Part shown: piece after piece, positions 26,100 through 33,892 of the stretch
Layout: the number at the start of each line of letters is the position of its first letter
Numbering within the stretch: position 1 is the first letter of the stretch
Assembly (NCBI GenBank): GCA_963575745.1
Contig: CAUYUJ010004548.1
Coordinates: 35,001-68,892, forward strand
From: Prorocentrum cordatum
Lineage: Eukaryota; Sar; Dinophyceae; Prorocentrales; Prorocentraceae
Length of the DNA: 33,892 nucleotides
Direction: 5' to 3'
Notes under the pieces: generated by a model
What the model was told of the DNA's origin: nothing
Seen by the model: the letters and a program-made list of their open reading frames with translations, nothing else
The model's database searches: none
Made by a program: the position numbers and the translations under genes

Positions 26100-26195
26100 T
26101 CGGCGTGCGTGCGGCGTGCGTCGTGCGTCGTGCGTCGTGCGTCGTGCGTCGTGCGTCGCGCGTCGTGCGTCGTGCGCCGTGCGTCGTCGTCGTCG
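26100..26195. repeat. GTGCGTC heptamer array
   Basis: About 12 tandem copies of GTGCGTC (GCGTCGT phase) with single-base changes in several copies. Seven is not a multiple of three, so all three frames are used; the minus-strand reading ARRTTHD repeats is a by-product. The heptamer is not the TTTAGGG telomere type. Confidence 0.9.
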
Positions 26196-26660
26196 TTGTC
26201 CGCGTCTTTTGCTGGCGGCAGCGACGTGCGTTGTTTGCTAGCGGCGACGTCGTCGACGTCGTCGTCGCTACTGGGGGGGAGGGGGGAGGTTCTGGAATCC
26301 CCCGAATAATTGTCCTGAATATTTTCCCAGGGGGGAGTCGCCCCCCCCATGCCCATGGTTCCTGTGTTTTTTGTGGGGGGGATACACCCTTGCCAGCAGC
26401 GGCAGAAATCGCTCCTTCGAAGGACCCGTTTTGAGATCTTCTGTTCGGCGAAAACCCAAGTTTTCCAGTGGGGAAGGGAAGAGGGGGAGGCGACGCCCGA
26501 CAACCTGACGTTTTCGCTCTGGGCAGCCCCACGTATACCCGCGCGTACCAATACTTCGTTCCCCCCCTTCGGACTTGCACAACCGACAGGGTCGGGTTCT
26601 CTGGGGGAGGGGGGGGGAAGGCCCGACAACCCAGGCCATCCGCGGACCTCCACAAAAAAA
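26196..26660. other. G-run-rich unique sequence, no gene
   Basis: Rich in runs of six to eight G or C (for example GGGGGGGGAAGG near 26609). Several frames are open on both strands, none with recognised content. Confidence 0.45.
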
Positions 26661-26662
26661 AC

Positions 26663-26693
<31 letters not shown>

Positions 26694-26698
26694 CCACG
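26661..26698. repeat. CTT trinucleotide tract
   Basis: About ten CTT repeats after a short A run. Confidence 0.9.
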
Positions 26699-26699
26699 C

Positions 26700-26934
26700 A
26701 GACATGACTACCTACCAGACCACCCCAACCCAACCCGAGGACCCGAATTTCGGGTTGGGGGGGGTATGGGTTCCATGTGTGTTTTGTTCGATGTTCCCGG
26801 ACCCCCCCCACTAGAAATCGAGGGTAAATCTGAGCCTTCGGGTTGGGTTGGGGTGGTTTGGTGGGTGGTGAAGACAGCTTACGTCGAGGAGGAGACGCCG
26901 GAATCCGCTGGCCGTCCAGAGCGGCCGGGCCGAG
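26700..26934. other. unique sequence with a CCCGAATTTCGGG hairpin
   Basis: CCCGAATTCGGG-type symmetry occurs at about 26740-26756 inside CAACCC/GGGTTG-flanked sequence, giving a possible stem. No gene recognised. Confidence 0.4.
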
Positions 26935-27075
26935 TGTGCCCCAGACCCCCGGCGTCGTGATTCTGTTCACAACGTCGACCCCCAGAGGTCTGGACCCCTT
27001 CCACAGGACCAGTTTCCCGTCCCGAGCCGTTTTTTGACGGTCCTGAGGCCCGGGGCAGGCCCCTGGAGGCCGAAA
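26935..27075 (-). repeat. dispersed repeat, left arm of a 140-bp inverted pair
   Basis: The reverse complement of this segment matches 27933-28080. Key shared blocks are TTTCGGCCTC, GTCAAAAAACGGCTCGGGAC, AAGGGGTCCAGACCTCTGG, GGGTCGACGTTG and ATCACGACG. Identity is roughly 85-90 percent by eye, with small length differences around GGGGCC. Confidence 0.85.
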
Positions 27076-27239
27076 ATCGCGAAAAACTTCCCGGCATGAT
27101 TTTTCCACAGCGCGAGGTCTGGGGCTGGCGGCTGGCATGGATGGGGCGCCCCAGACCGCTGGCGGAAGGGGTGGTGGTGGGGGTCACTGCAAAGGGGAAC
27201 TAGTTCCACGACGACGACGACCAGTTCCTGAAGCCGTGC

Positions 27240-27677
27240 TTCGGGATGGCTCGCCTGCGTGGAGGAGGAAGAGGAAAAGAAGAAGGAGGAGGAGGAGGAG
27301 GAGGAAGGAGAGGAGGAGGAGGAGGAGAGGAGGAGGGGCAGGAGGAGGAGGAGGAGCGGGAGGATGAGGAGGATGAGGAAGAGAAAGAGAGGAGGAGGAG
27401 GATGAGGAGGATGAGAGGAGAAGGGGCAGGAGGAGGAGGAGGAGGAGGAGGAGGAGGAGGAGGAGGAGGAGGGAGGAGGAGGAGGAGGAGGAGGAAGGAG
27501 GATGAGGAAGAGAAAGAGAGGAAGAAAAGAGAGGAGGAGGAGGAGGAGGAGGAGGAGGGAGGAGGAAGGAGGAGGAGGAGGAGGAGGAGGAGGAGGAGGG
27601 AGAGGAGGGAGGGAGGGAGGAGGGAGGGGGAGGGAGGGAGGGAGGGAGGGAGGGAGGGAGGGGGAGGGAGGGAGGGA
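27240..27677. repeat. GGA and GGGA polypurine block
   Basis: GGA repeats with GAGGAAGA and GATGAGG variants (27260-27597), then about 18 GGGA units (27598-27677). The strand is nearly all purine and the GGGA part can form G-quadruplexes. Long frames through it (plus 27246-28385 and several on the minus strand) are artefacts of the repeat. Confidence 0.95.
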
Positions 27678-27932
27678 GCGGCGTCCTGCGAGGGGCGTGC
27701 TCCGCGGCTGGCGCCGCCCGCGGCTTTCCGGGGCCCTCCGGGAGGCAGGGCGGCCTCTCCGGGTAGGCCTTGCACACCTCGGGGCCGGGGGGCCGCCGGC
27801 CGGAAGCGCCGCGCCCCGCGAGTGCTGGGCCCTCGCGCCCCCCAAGACCTCCTCGCGCTCCTCTATGTTCTTTTCCTGCAAGAGGTAAAGAAAAACATGA
27901 CAAACAGAGGACGGGGGGGGGGGGGTCGCTAC
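27678..27932. other. GC-rich unique sequence and G run
   Basis: No gene seen. Contains an uninterrupted run of about 13 G at 27913-27925. Confidence 0.5.
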
Positions 27933-28080
27933 TTTCGGCCTCGAGGGGCCCTCACTGGGCCCTCGGGAGCGTCAAAAAACGGCTCGGGACGAGAAACCGG
28001 TCCTGGGGAAGGGGTCCAGACCTCTGGGGGTCGACGTTGCGAACAAGATCACGACGTCGGGGGTCTGGGCCGTGTGCCCC
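27933..28080 (+). repeat. dispersed repeat, right arm of a 140-bp inverted pair
   Basis: Second copy of the repeat at 26935-27075, in the opposite orientation. The two arms enclose about 860 bp containing the GGA/GGGA block and a G run of about 13 (27913-27925). They could be ends of a foldback transposon or two separate insertions of one repeat family. Confidence 0.85.
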
Positions 28081-28860
28081 CGCCGCGCCAGCCGCACCGC
28101 CCGAACCCCACCTCCTCCGCCGCCCCCTCGGCGCCTCCCGACTCCGCCTCCCCCCCCCATCTGGCTCCCCCCACCCCGCTTATCTCCCGGCCACCCACCC
28201 GTCCCACCTCCCTGCCGATCACACCTGCCCGCCCCAGCGAAGTCAGCAGTGCCTGGCTGGTCCCCACCCCCACTGGGAAACCTTTGGCCCCACTATCCAG
28301 GCTACCCCGCTGGGTGGGGACAGATGTCGCCTCCGCTGGGTTTCGCGACACCTCTCCCCAAACAGATCTTGGATGTGTTGCATAGCATGTCGCGGCGGCG
28401 GCCCTGGCAACACGCTACGCCTTGTCAGCGGATGGCATGCCGTTCTGCTCCGCGGTGCGTGAGGCTGGGAAAGGCTCGGGACGTTGACGCTTGGGACCTG
28501 GAAGCCCGTTGTGGTGTAGCGGCGAAGCTTGGTGGGCCGGAACCAGCGGCGCGACACGCGAACCTTAAGGTCCCGACCTTAGAGGGAGAAGGCCGGCGGC
28601 GATAAGGAGCCCTGGCTCACTGGGGGTGGGGATCGGCATAGGTCTGGCGACGCTGACGATACCTCCCACCGATCCCTTCCCTTCAACCCTTGCCGACGGC
28701 ACGCCGCGCTCAACCCTCGCGCCTCGGCCCTACCCTGAACCGCCGCGAAGCTCACAGAGACTGGCAGCGACGCACCCCACTGTCGTCCGTGGAACAGCTT
28801 TGCCACGGGTGCCACCCTCTCCGTGCTGACCGCGTTGATGAGAGCGCTTCCTGCGGCGGG
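28081..28860. other. GC-rich unique sequence, no gene recognised
   Basis: Pro-rich frames are open on the plus strand (28072-28605) and minus strand (28243-28557), but no motif, start context or homologue is recognised. Confidence 0.4.
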
Positions 28861-28983
28861 AGGGAGGAGGAGGAGGAGGAGGAGGAGGAGGAGGAGAAAG
28901 AGGAAGAGAAAGAGGAGGAGAAAGAGGAGGAGGAGCAGGAGGAGGGCGGCGAGGGCGAGGGCGAGGGGGAGAGGAGGGGGAGG
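28861..28983. repeat. GGA/GAA polypurine tract
   Basis: GGA repeats with AAAGAGG and GCGAGGGCGAGG variants, 120 bp. Confidence 0.93.
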
Positions 28984-29871
28984 ACCATTGCAAAACCAAC
29001 AAGAGCCCTACAAGAATCTATGATCATTGCGGGAAATGCCCCATTGAAAAACAATGGTCTGAGGATCCTCGATCGTGCCAGAACACCATCCCCGGGACTT
29101 CAAAAACCAGAATCAACGTGGCTGTTGCGTCCTGACACTTCTTCACCGTGGCAAAGCATCCCTAGGACTTCGACACAAAGCTGGATGGTTGGTTTACACG
29201 TACGCGGTTGAAGCAGCCATGTGGAGCACTGGCACAGGGCACGCCACGCGAGCAGCACGTTTGACAAAGATCCGAAGCAGCAGTCTTGAAGTTTGATCAA
29301 CCACGCGCGACATATGCGCACCTCTCCAAGGCTGGCGGCGGCTTCGCAGGCGGTGCAGCTGTCACCCCTGGCGAAGAAAGAGGCGATGACAGACAACCCC
29401 GACAAAAACCTCGTTGTCCGGGCGCTGTGCACCCGTGGCATCGAGGCACGTTGGCGCATGGCGGACAGCTCGTGATGCAGAATGCGCCTCGCGTGTCACC
29501 ATCAACGTGGACAAAGTCATTACAAACGTCCGTGGAACACGGCGGCAGTACAGGCAGCACTGGCTGCCGCTCCCCATGGGAGCTCCCATCAGACATTGAC
29601 CACTGGGACTCCCCGGACGCCGCTGTATCCGCAGCAGGAGGGGAACAAGCACACCACGTGCAGAATTTGTGCACCAACTCCGTGCACCCCAGGAAGCCAG
29701 GCTCGAGACTCCTGTGCGACGCCCGGACCCCGGGGTGGTGCTTCCGCCTCCCGTACCCGGGCCCCAGAACCTCGAAGTCCGTCTGCCGGTCCTGACCGAC
29801 ACGGACCCCGCAGACCTCACCCAGCGAAACTCGCACCCGTCCACGACCCGCACCCATGCCAGCACCAGGCT
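28984..29871. other. unique sequence, no gene recognised
   Basis: Overlapping long frames on both strands (minus 29297-29865 and plus 29286-29795). Some parts of the minus strand are Cys- and Trp-containing and may belong to the fragment upstream on that strand, but I cannot assign exons. Confidence 0.4.
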
Positions 29872-30054
29872 CTACTGGAAGAACATCGCCACCCCCTTCC
29901 TCAGGATGATCGTCACCATCAGTGAGACAGCCGCCATGCTCCACACGAAGGTCGCTGCCAGTACAAGAACCGGTTCCGGCACGAACGTCATCTTGCACAG
30001 CAGCGTCGCCACCAGGGTGGTGCACACTGCCTGAAGCAGGGCATCTGCATCCAC
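29872..30054 (-). pseudogene. fragment with two hydrophobic segments
   Basis: Sixty codons between a TGA upstream and a TGA at the end. Residues 6-26 (LLQAVCTTLVATLLCKMTFV) and 28-52 (PVLVLAATFVWSMAAVSLMV onward) are two strong membrane-spanning candidates followed by RKG, a typical cytosolic end. It may be an exon of a polytopic membrane protein whose other parts lie at 30162-30690 on the same strand. Family unknown. Confidence 0.35.
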
Positions 30055-30307
30055 GTGGCCATCACGAACTGCTCAGGACGGAATTTCGCCGCCAGCGTTT
30101 CGAATGGGAGTGTCGAGATATGTGGACGAGCAGAGTCGCCATCTCCATGTCGCCGTGGGGCTTAGAATGGAGGAATCGCCACCACCTGGGCCGAGCTGCC
30201 GCAGCCCCTGGATCGCTCCCAGGGGGTCGAGGCACGGATCAGGAGGGGCGGCATGGTGCGCGTCACAACCACGTCGGGGACGGCGATGATGATCGCGACC
30301 TCCGTCA

Positions 30308-30376
30308 TCATCGCCGACGTCGTCGATGCATCGCCGTTGCATCGCCGATGCATTGGCGATGCGGCATCCTCCGACC
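30308..30376. mobile_element. short GATGCATC foldback element, copy 2
   Basis: In reverse complement it starts GGGGTCGGAGGATGCCGC, like copy 1 (GGGGTCGGAGGATCGGCG at about 24979), and has GATGCATCG palindromes (CGTCGATGCATCGCCG and CGATGCATTGGCG). The far end is ACCTCCGTC, a diverged inverted terminal repeat. It sits between the two hydrophobic-segment fragments, which would fit an insertion in an intron. Confidence 0.55.
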
Positions 30377-30394
30377 CCATCTACTCGGACCCCA

Positions 30395-30690
30395 TCCAGG
30401 AGGCCTAGAGTCATCAGGTCCCCCATCACCGCCCATGTCATCTGCATGATGTCCACCAGCAGGCGGGCGATCCAAACGGGGCGAAAGCCAAACATACACA
30501 CGTGCTGACGACAATCGCTGTGACGATGCCCCCGATCCACCCGGATGTGCTGGTGAACGAGCCGTGATACGCCTGCCAACTCTCCGGGGCCACCGACTGC
30601 GACATGGGCGAGCACCGCATGCCACTGGTGACGTGCTCCATCCTTTCTCTTCGAGCGCCTGGGGAACGACCAGCAACACGTCGAGACATG
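30395..30690 (-). pseudogene. fragment with hydrophobic segments, frame change near 30480
   Basis: On the minus strand the first frame has SWQAYHGSFTSTSGWIGGIV followed by TAIVVSTCVCLAFAPF, a clear hydrophobic helix. The other frame then continues with FGFRPVWIARLLVDIMQMTW and AVMGDLMTLGLL, also hydrophobic. One frame change near 30480 links the two. Taken with 29872-30054, this suggests a decayed or intron-split multi-pass membrane protein gene. No start codon or splice sites are assigned. Confidence 0.35.
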
Positions 30691-30875
30691 CAGATGCGCT
30701 CCCTCGAAGACCCGCCTTCGAACCCACGCCGATCCGAGACGCCACGACTATCGCAGAGCCACCCGCCCCCGCCGCCCGCCGCGAGCGCAGGTACGCCCGA
30801 GAAGCCCTGATGAGAGGCAGGTGCCTGAGCCAGGGCTGGGAGGAGAGGTGACAGAAAAGGAGTAGGAGAGGAGGC
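30691..30875. other. unique sequence, no gene recognised
   Basis: GC-rich sequence between the membrane-segment fragment and the TCC tract. Nothing is assigned. Confidence 0.45.
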
Positions 30876-30876
30876 C

Positions 30877-31003
30877 TCCTCCTCCTCCTCCTCCTCCTCC
30901 TCCTCCTCCTCCTCCTCCTCCTCCTCCTCCTCCTCCTCCTCCTCCTCCTCCTCCTCCTCCTCCTCCTCCTCCTCCTCCTCCTCCTCCTCCTCCTCCTCCT
31001 CCT
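30877..31003. repeat. uninterrupted TCC trinucleotide tract
   Basis: About 42 perfect TCC units in a row with no interruption, the cleanest microsatellite in the window and therefore likely young or unstable. Confidence 0.97.
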
Positions 31004-31496
31004 ACGGGCAAGCGTTGCAGCCACCAATTCAGCGAGGTGCCTCCCAGGAGGTCAGAGGCTAGTTTCTGGGCAAGCGGCGCCAAGCTCGCCACAGGGAGAT
31101 TCGAACACCAGCACCCCGACTTCTGATCTAGACATGTTGTACAAGCACGGGATGGGGCGCCCGGAGAGACCGGGAACCGCAACTGGTACTTGACAGCGGC
31201 GCCGGCTACCAGGCACAAAAAAGGAATAACGGGCAGGGATTCAATTTCCTCCGACTCCTTCCCCTTTCCCCCAAGCTCCTCGTGCTCACGCGTCATCTGC
31301 TCCTCGTCCCCCACCTCCACCTCCTCCTCCGTCCTCCCCTCCCCGTGGCGATGCTGATCGATACTCATCTGGGGATTCGGCTGGGGACGCACGGGGCGCC
31401 ACTAAGGGCGTGGGATGACACACCCAACGATCGCCCCAGCCGAGCCCGCAGTGGAGTGAGCAGCGGGGCGACAGTGATAAGGAGCCAACAGGTGTG
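31004..31496. other. unique sequence, no gene recognised
   Basis: Contains GTTCGAATC on the minus strand near 31103-31111, a match to a pol III B-box, but no tRNA can be folded. Nothing else is recognised. Confidence 0.45.
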
Positions 31497-31500
31497 CTGG

Positions 31501-32220
31501 CCTCCAAGACACTGCCTGGCGGCAATGCCGGCGGTACTGTCTACCCTCCACACGTGCGCGCAAGAGGCACTCACATTCAAGTCACAACCCCGTGAATAGG
31601 TAGGCGGGCCTGAACAGATACCCCATTATCGAGGCATCGACCTCCAGGACACAGACCGGCGGCAGTGCCGGCGGTCCTGTGCACTCTCGCCGCACTCGCA
31701 GGTCTGAGGTACTGACCTCCAGGACACAGCCCCGCGGCAATGCTGGCGGCCCTGCGTCCAGTTCACACCTGCACAGCAGGAGGTACCGACCTCCAGGACA
31801 AAGCCTGGCGACAAGGCTGGCGGTCCTGCCTACCCTCCACACGTGCACTCACATTGAGGTCACAACCAGGTGACTAGGCAGGCTGGCCTGAACATAGATG
31901 ATTCACGAGGCGTCGGCCTCCAGGACACCGACTGGTGACAATGCCGGCGGTCCTGCGCACTCGATCCACACTCGCACACCTGAGGTACTGACCTCCAGGA
32001 CACAGACCGGCGGCAGTGCCGGCGGTCCTCTGCACGCTCTCCGTACTCGCGCACCTGAGGTGCTGACCTCCAGGGCACGGCCTGGCCGCAATGCCGGTGG
32101 TCCTGCTTCCATTCCGCACCTGCGCACCAGAGGTACCGACCTCCAGGACACAGCCACCGGCGGAAACGCTGGTGGTCCTGTCTGCCCTCCAAACGTGCAC
32201 TCAGATTCATGTCGCAACCT
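31501..32220. repeat. 75-bp tandem repeat array with higher-order structure
   Basis: Eight units beginning CCTCCAGGACAC or a variant, at 31501, 31641, 31716, 31790, 31917, 31992, 32067 and 32140. Most steps are 73-75 bp. The units at 31501, 31790 and 32140 each carry a longer tail with CTCCACACGTGC-like and GTCACAACC sequence, so the array is organised in groups of one, three and four units. Each unit contains CCGGCGGCAGTGCCGGCGG, an imperfect palindrome. On the minus strand the 75-bp unit reads as a 25-residue repeat (GPPALPPVCVLEVSTS-like) without stops over several units; coding is possible but unproven. Confidence 0.9.
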
Positions 32221-32228
32221 GGCCCCAT

Positions 32229-32330
32229 CCTTCTCCTCCTCCTCCTCCTCCTCCTCCTCCTCCTCCTCCTTCCTCCTCCTCCTCCTCCTCCTCCTCCTCA
32301 TCCTCCTCCTCCTCCTCCTCCTCCTCCTCC

Positions 32331-32335
<5 letters not shown>
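32229..32335. repeat. TCC trinucleotide tract
   Basis: TCC repeats with one TTCC and one CAT interruption, directly after the 75-bp array. Confidence 0.95.
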
Positions 32336-32381
<46 letters not shown>

Positions 32382-32383
32382 GC

Positions 32384-32421
<38 letters not shown>

Positions 32422-32556
32422 GCATCATCATCATCATCAATCATCATCATCATCATCAGCATCATCATCATCATCATCATCATCACATCATCATCATCAT
32501 CATCATCGCCATCATCATCCCATCATCATCATGAACATAAACATCGTCCTCATCAA

Positions 32557-32648
<92 letters not shown>

Positions 32649-32690
32649 CCAGCAGGACAACATCAACATCAACATCAACATCATTCACCT
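32334..32690. repeat. ATC trinucleotide tract
   Basis: About 310 bp of ATC/CAT repeats with sparse AGC, ACC and AACAT interruptions. Very long His, Ile or Ser runs in the frames here are artefacts. Confidence 0.95.
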
Positions 32691-33085
32691 CCTCCGCCTC
32701 CTCCTCCACCTCCTCATCCTCCTCATCTTTCTTTCCCCCCTGCCCCCCCCCTCCCGCCCCACCCTCTCTCCTCCTCTCCCCCGTTCGGCAAGGGCGCGGG
32801 CCCCGCCCCGACTTCGAGCCCACGCCGCTGCTCCTGGCCGCTTGCCCTCGCCAGGGAACATGCGCAGGCAATCCACCGACTCGGATAGGCCCGCCTGCCA
32901 GGCCCGCGCGCGACAGACGACCTCCTGCATCCGTCCCCGTCTCTCTCACTCCCTGCCTTCCCAACCCTCCCCCTCCCTCATCTCCCTCCCCTCCCTCATC
33001 CCCTTCCTCTACTCCTCTACCACCATCCTGCCTATTCCCCCCCCTCCCTCCTCTCCCTCCTCCCCCTCCCTCGAACGAACGAACG
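32691..33085. other. pyrimidine-rich sequence, no gene recognised
   Basis: CT-rich with CCTCC and CCCTCC runs and a GAAC tetramer repeat (CGAACGAACGAACG near 33071). No gene seen. Confidence 0.5.
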
Positions 33086-33130
33086 AACCGCCGCACCCGA
33101 GCCCCCACCTCGCCTCCCCTCCCTCCGCGC

Positions 33131-33570
33131 AAACTGAAGCTGTGCAGCGCAGGCTGGTCAGTCGCTCAGATGTCCGAAGGTGTGGCTTCGTCCCTCTCCC
33201 ATCCCTCCCTCCCTCCCTCCCTCCCTCCGATGGCGAACGTCTATCGCTTGTTTTGGTGAAGGCCTCTGGAGGCTCGCACGTGTGTCCTGCGAACGCCTTT
33301 CGCCTGTGCTGCGGATGGCCTCTGGAGCCTCGCGCGTGCCCTGCGATCGCTTCTCGTCTTCGTGCGTGGCCTCTGATGCCCCGCTCGTTGTCTCCCTGTC
33401 GGGCCCACAAGGGCTCGGCGCTGACGCGGCTGCGAGGGCCATGCACCTTGCCTTCGTGGAAGGCCGATCCGACTCGATCCCCTCCTGGCCTCCCTCTGAG
33501 CATGCCCGAGCGGTGCTGCGCAGGCCAGTCAGTCGCTCGGATGTCCGAGGGCGTCGCGCCGTCGCGTGCG
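33131..33570. repeat. imperfect repeat family, GCCTCTGGAG and GTCAGTCGCTC units
   Basis: GCGCAGGCTGGTCAGTCGCTC at about 33145 recurs as GCGCAGGCCAGTCAGTCGCTC at about 33517, each followed by ATGTCCGA. Between them GGCCTCTGGAGGCTCGC, GGCCTCTGGAGCCTCGC and GGCCTCTGATGCCCCGC lie about 51-57 bp apart. The region resembles an old tandem array. A CCCTCCCT run sits at 33202-33228. Confidence 0.75.
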
Positions 33571-33675
33571 GTCCTCGGGAGAGTCCCCAGAAGCCGCCCA
33601 AACGGCTGGAGCTGCTAATCGGCTGGCCGTCGCCCGTGCCCTGAAGAAGGAGGCCGAGCTCGGCGCTGCCATCTC

Positions 33676-33892
33676 CTCCGCCTCCTCCACATCCTCCTCC
33701 TCCTCCTCCTCCTCCTCCTCCTCCTCCTCCTCCTCCTCCTCCTCCTCCTTCTACTCCTCCTATTCCTCTTCCTCTTCATCCTATTCCTCCTCCTCCTCCT
33801 CCTTCTCCTCCTCCTCCTCCTCCTCTTCCTCCTCCTCCTTTTCCTCCTCCTCCTCCTCCGCCTCCGCCTCCGCCTCTGCCTCCTCCTGTTCC
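33676..33892. repeat. TCC trinucleotide tract at the right edge
   Basis: TCC repeats with TTC, TAC and CTCTTCC interruptions, cut by the end of the window. Confidence 0.95.

Noticed and set aside
26100-26195. telomere-like repeat
   Set aside because: GTGCGTC is not TTTAGGG or a close variant, and it lies inside other satellites rather than at an end.
25810-27138. 442-codon minus-strand frame
   Set aside because: It spans the pentamer satellite, GTC tract, heptamer array and inverted repeat arm, so it is a composite of repeats.
31060-31135. tRNA gene or tRNA-derived SINE on the minus strand, suggested by GTTCGAATC
   Set aside because: The T-stem does not pair, no anticodon stem forms at the right distance and no A-box fits. 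Only the B-box-like 9-mer is present.
31501-32220. CRISPR array
   Set aside because: Units are adjacent and related along their full length, with no unique spacers.
31898-33618. 453- and 469-codon plus-strand frames
   Set aside because: Mostly Ser, His and Ile runs from TCC and ATC repeats; no independent domain.

Overview
The window looks like nuclear DNA of a protist, most likely a dinoflagellate. Three things point that way. The Gag of the resident retrotransposon (a KGRMLKGRQ-type capsid segment followed by three CCCH zinc fingers), its integrase and its reverse transcriptase resemble the Ty1/copia elements I know from Symbiodinium-like genomes. Most of the remaining DNA is GC-rich with scattered short coding-like fragments. 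It is also loaded with triplet, pentamer and heptamer microsatellites. No bacterial-style operons, ribosome binding sites, rRNA genes or convincing tRNA genes are visible.

Layout. 1-310 is a GGA microsatellite. 577-800 is a small tandem family of TTCGACCG hairpins. 1541-1991 (minus) holds a Cys/His-rich coding fragment with one frame change. 2140-19689 is one very large Ty1/copia-type LTR retrotransposon on the minus strand, about 17.5 kb. From its 5' end at high coordinates it carries a 196-bp LTR (19494-19689), a primer binding site that looks like the complement of an initiator-type tRNA anticodon arm, gag (coiled coil, capsid, CCCH fingers), protease, integrase, reverse transcriptase and RNase H. 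After these comes an unusual downstream coding region of roughly 8 kb that stays in one frame from the RNase H tail to 2659, broken only by a TAA and a TAG. A polypurine tract and a truncated 3' LTR (70 bp) end the element. The downstream region contains a Cys-rich knuckle, a Tpt1/KptA-like (RNA 2'-phosphotransferase / ADP-ribosyltransferase fold) segment, a four-cysteine zinc ribbon and a Trp/Tyr-rich C-terminus.

19690-33892 is mostly repeats. It holds TATGC and CTACT pentamer satellites, long TCC/TCA/GTA/GTC triplet tracts, a GTGCGTC heptamer array, an inverted-repeat pair around a polypurine block, two copies of a GATGCATC foldback element, a higher-order 75-bp tandem array (31501-32220), and a few coding-like fragments. 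The most notable fragments are a group of hydrophobic segments on the minus strand at 29872-30690.

How it works together: gag, protease, integrase and RT/RNase H make a complete copia replication set in the usual order, but the frame changes at four or five places and in-frame stops occur. This copy is therefore either decaying or affected by assembly indels, unless recoding is used. The role of the long post-RNase H region is unknown. Its persistence as an 8.4-kb open frame argues that it was recently under coding selection.
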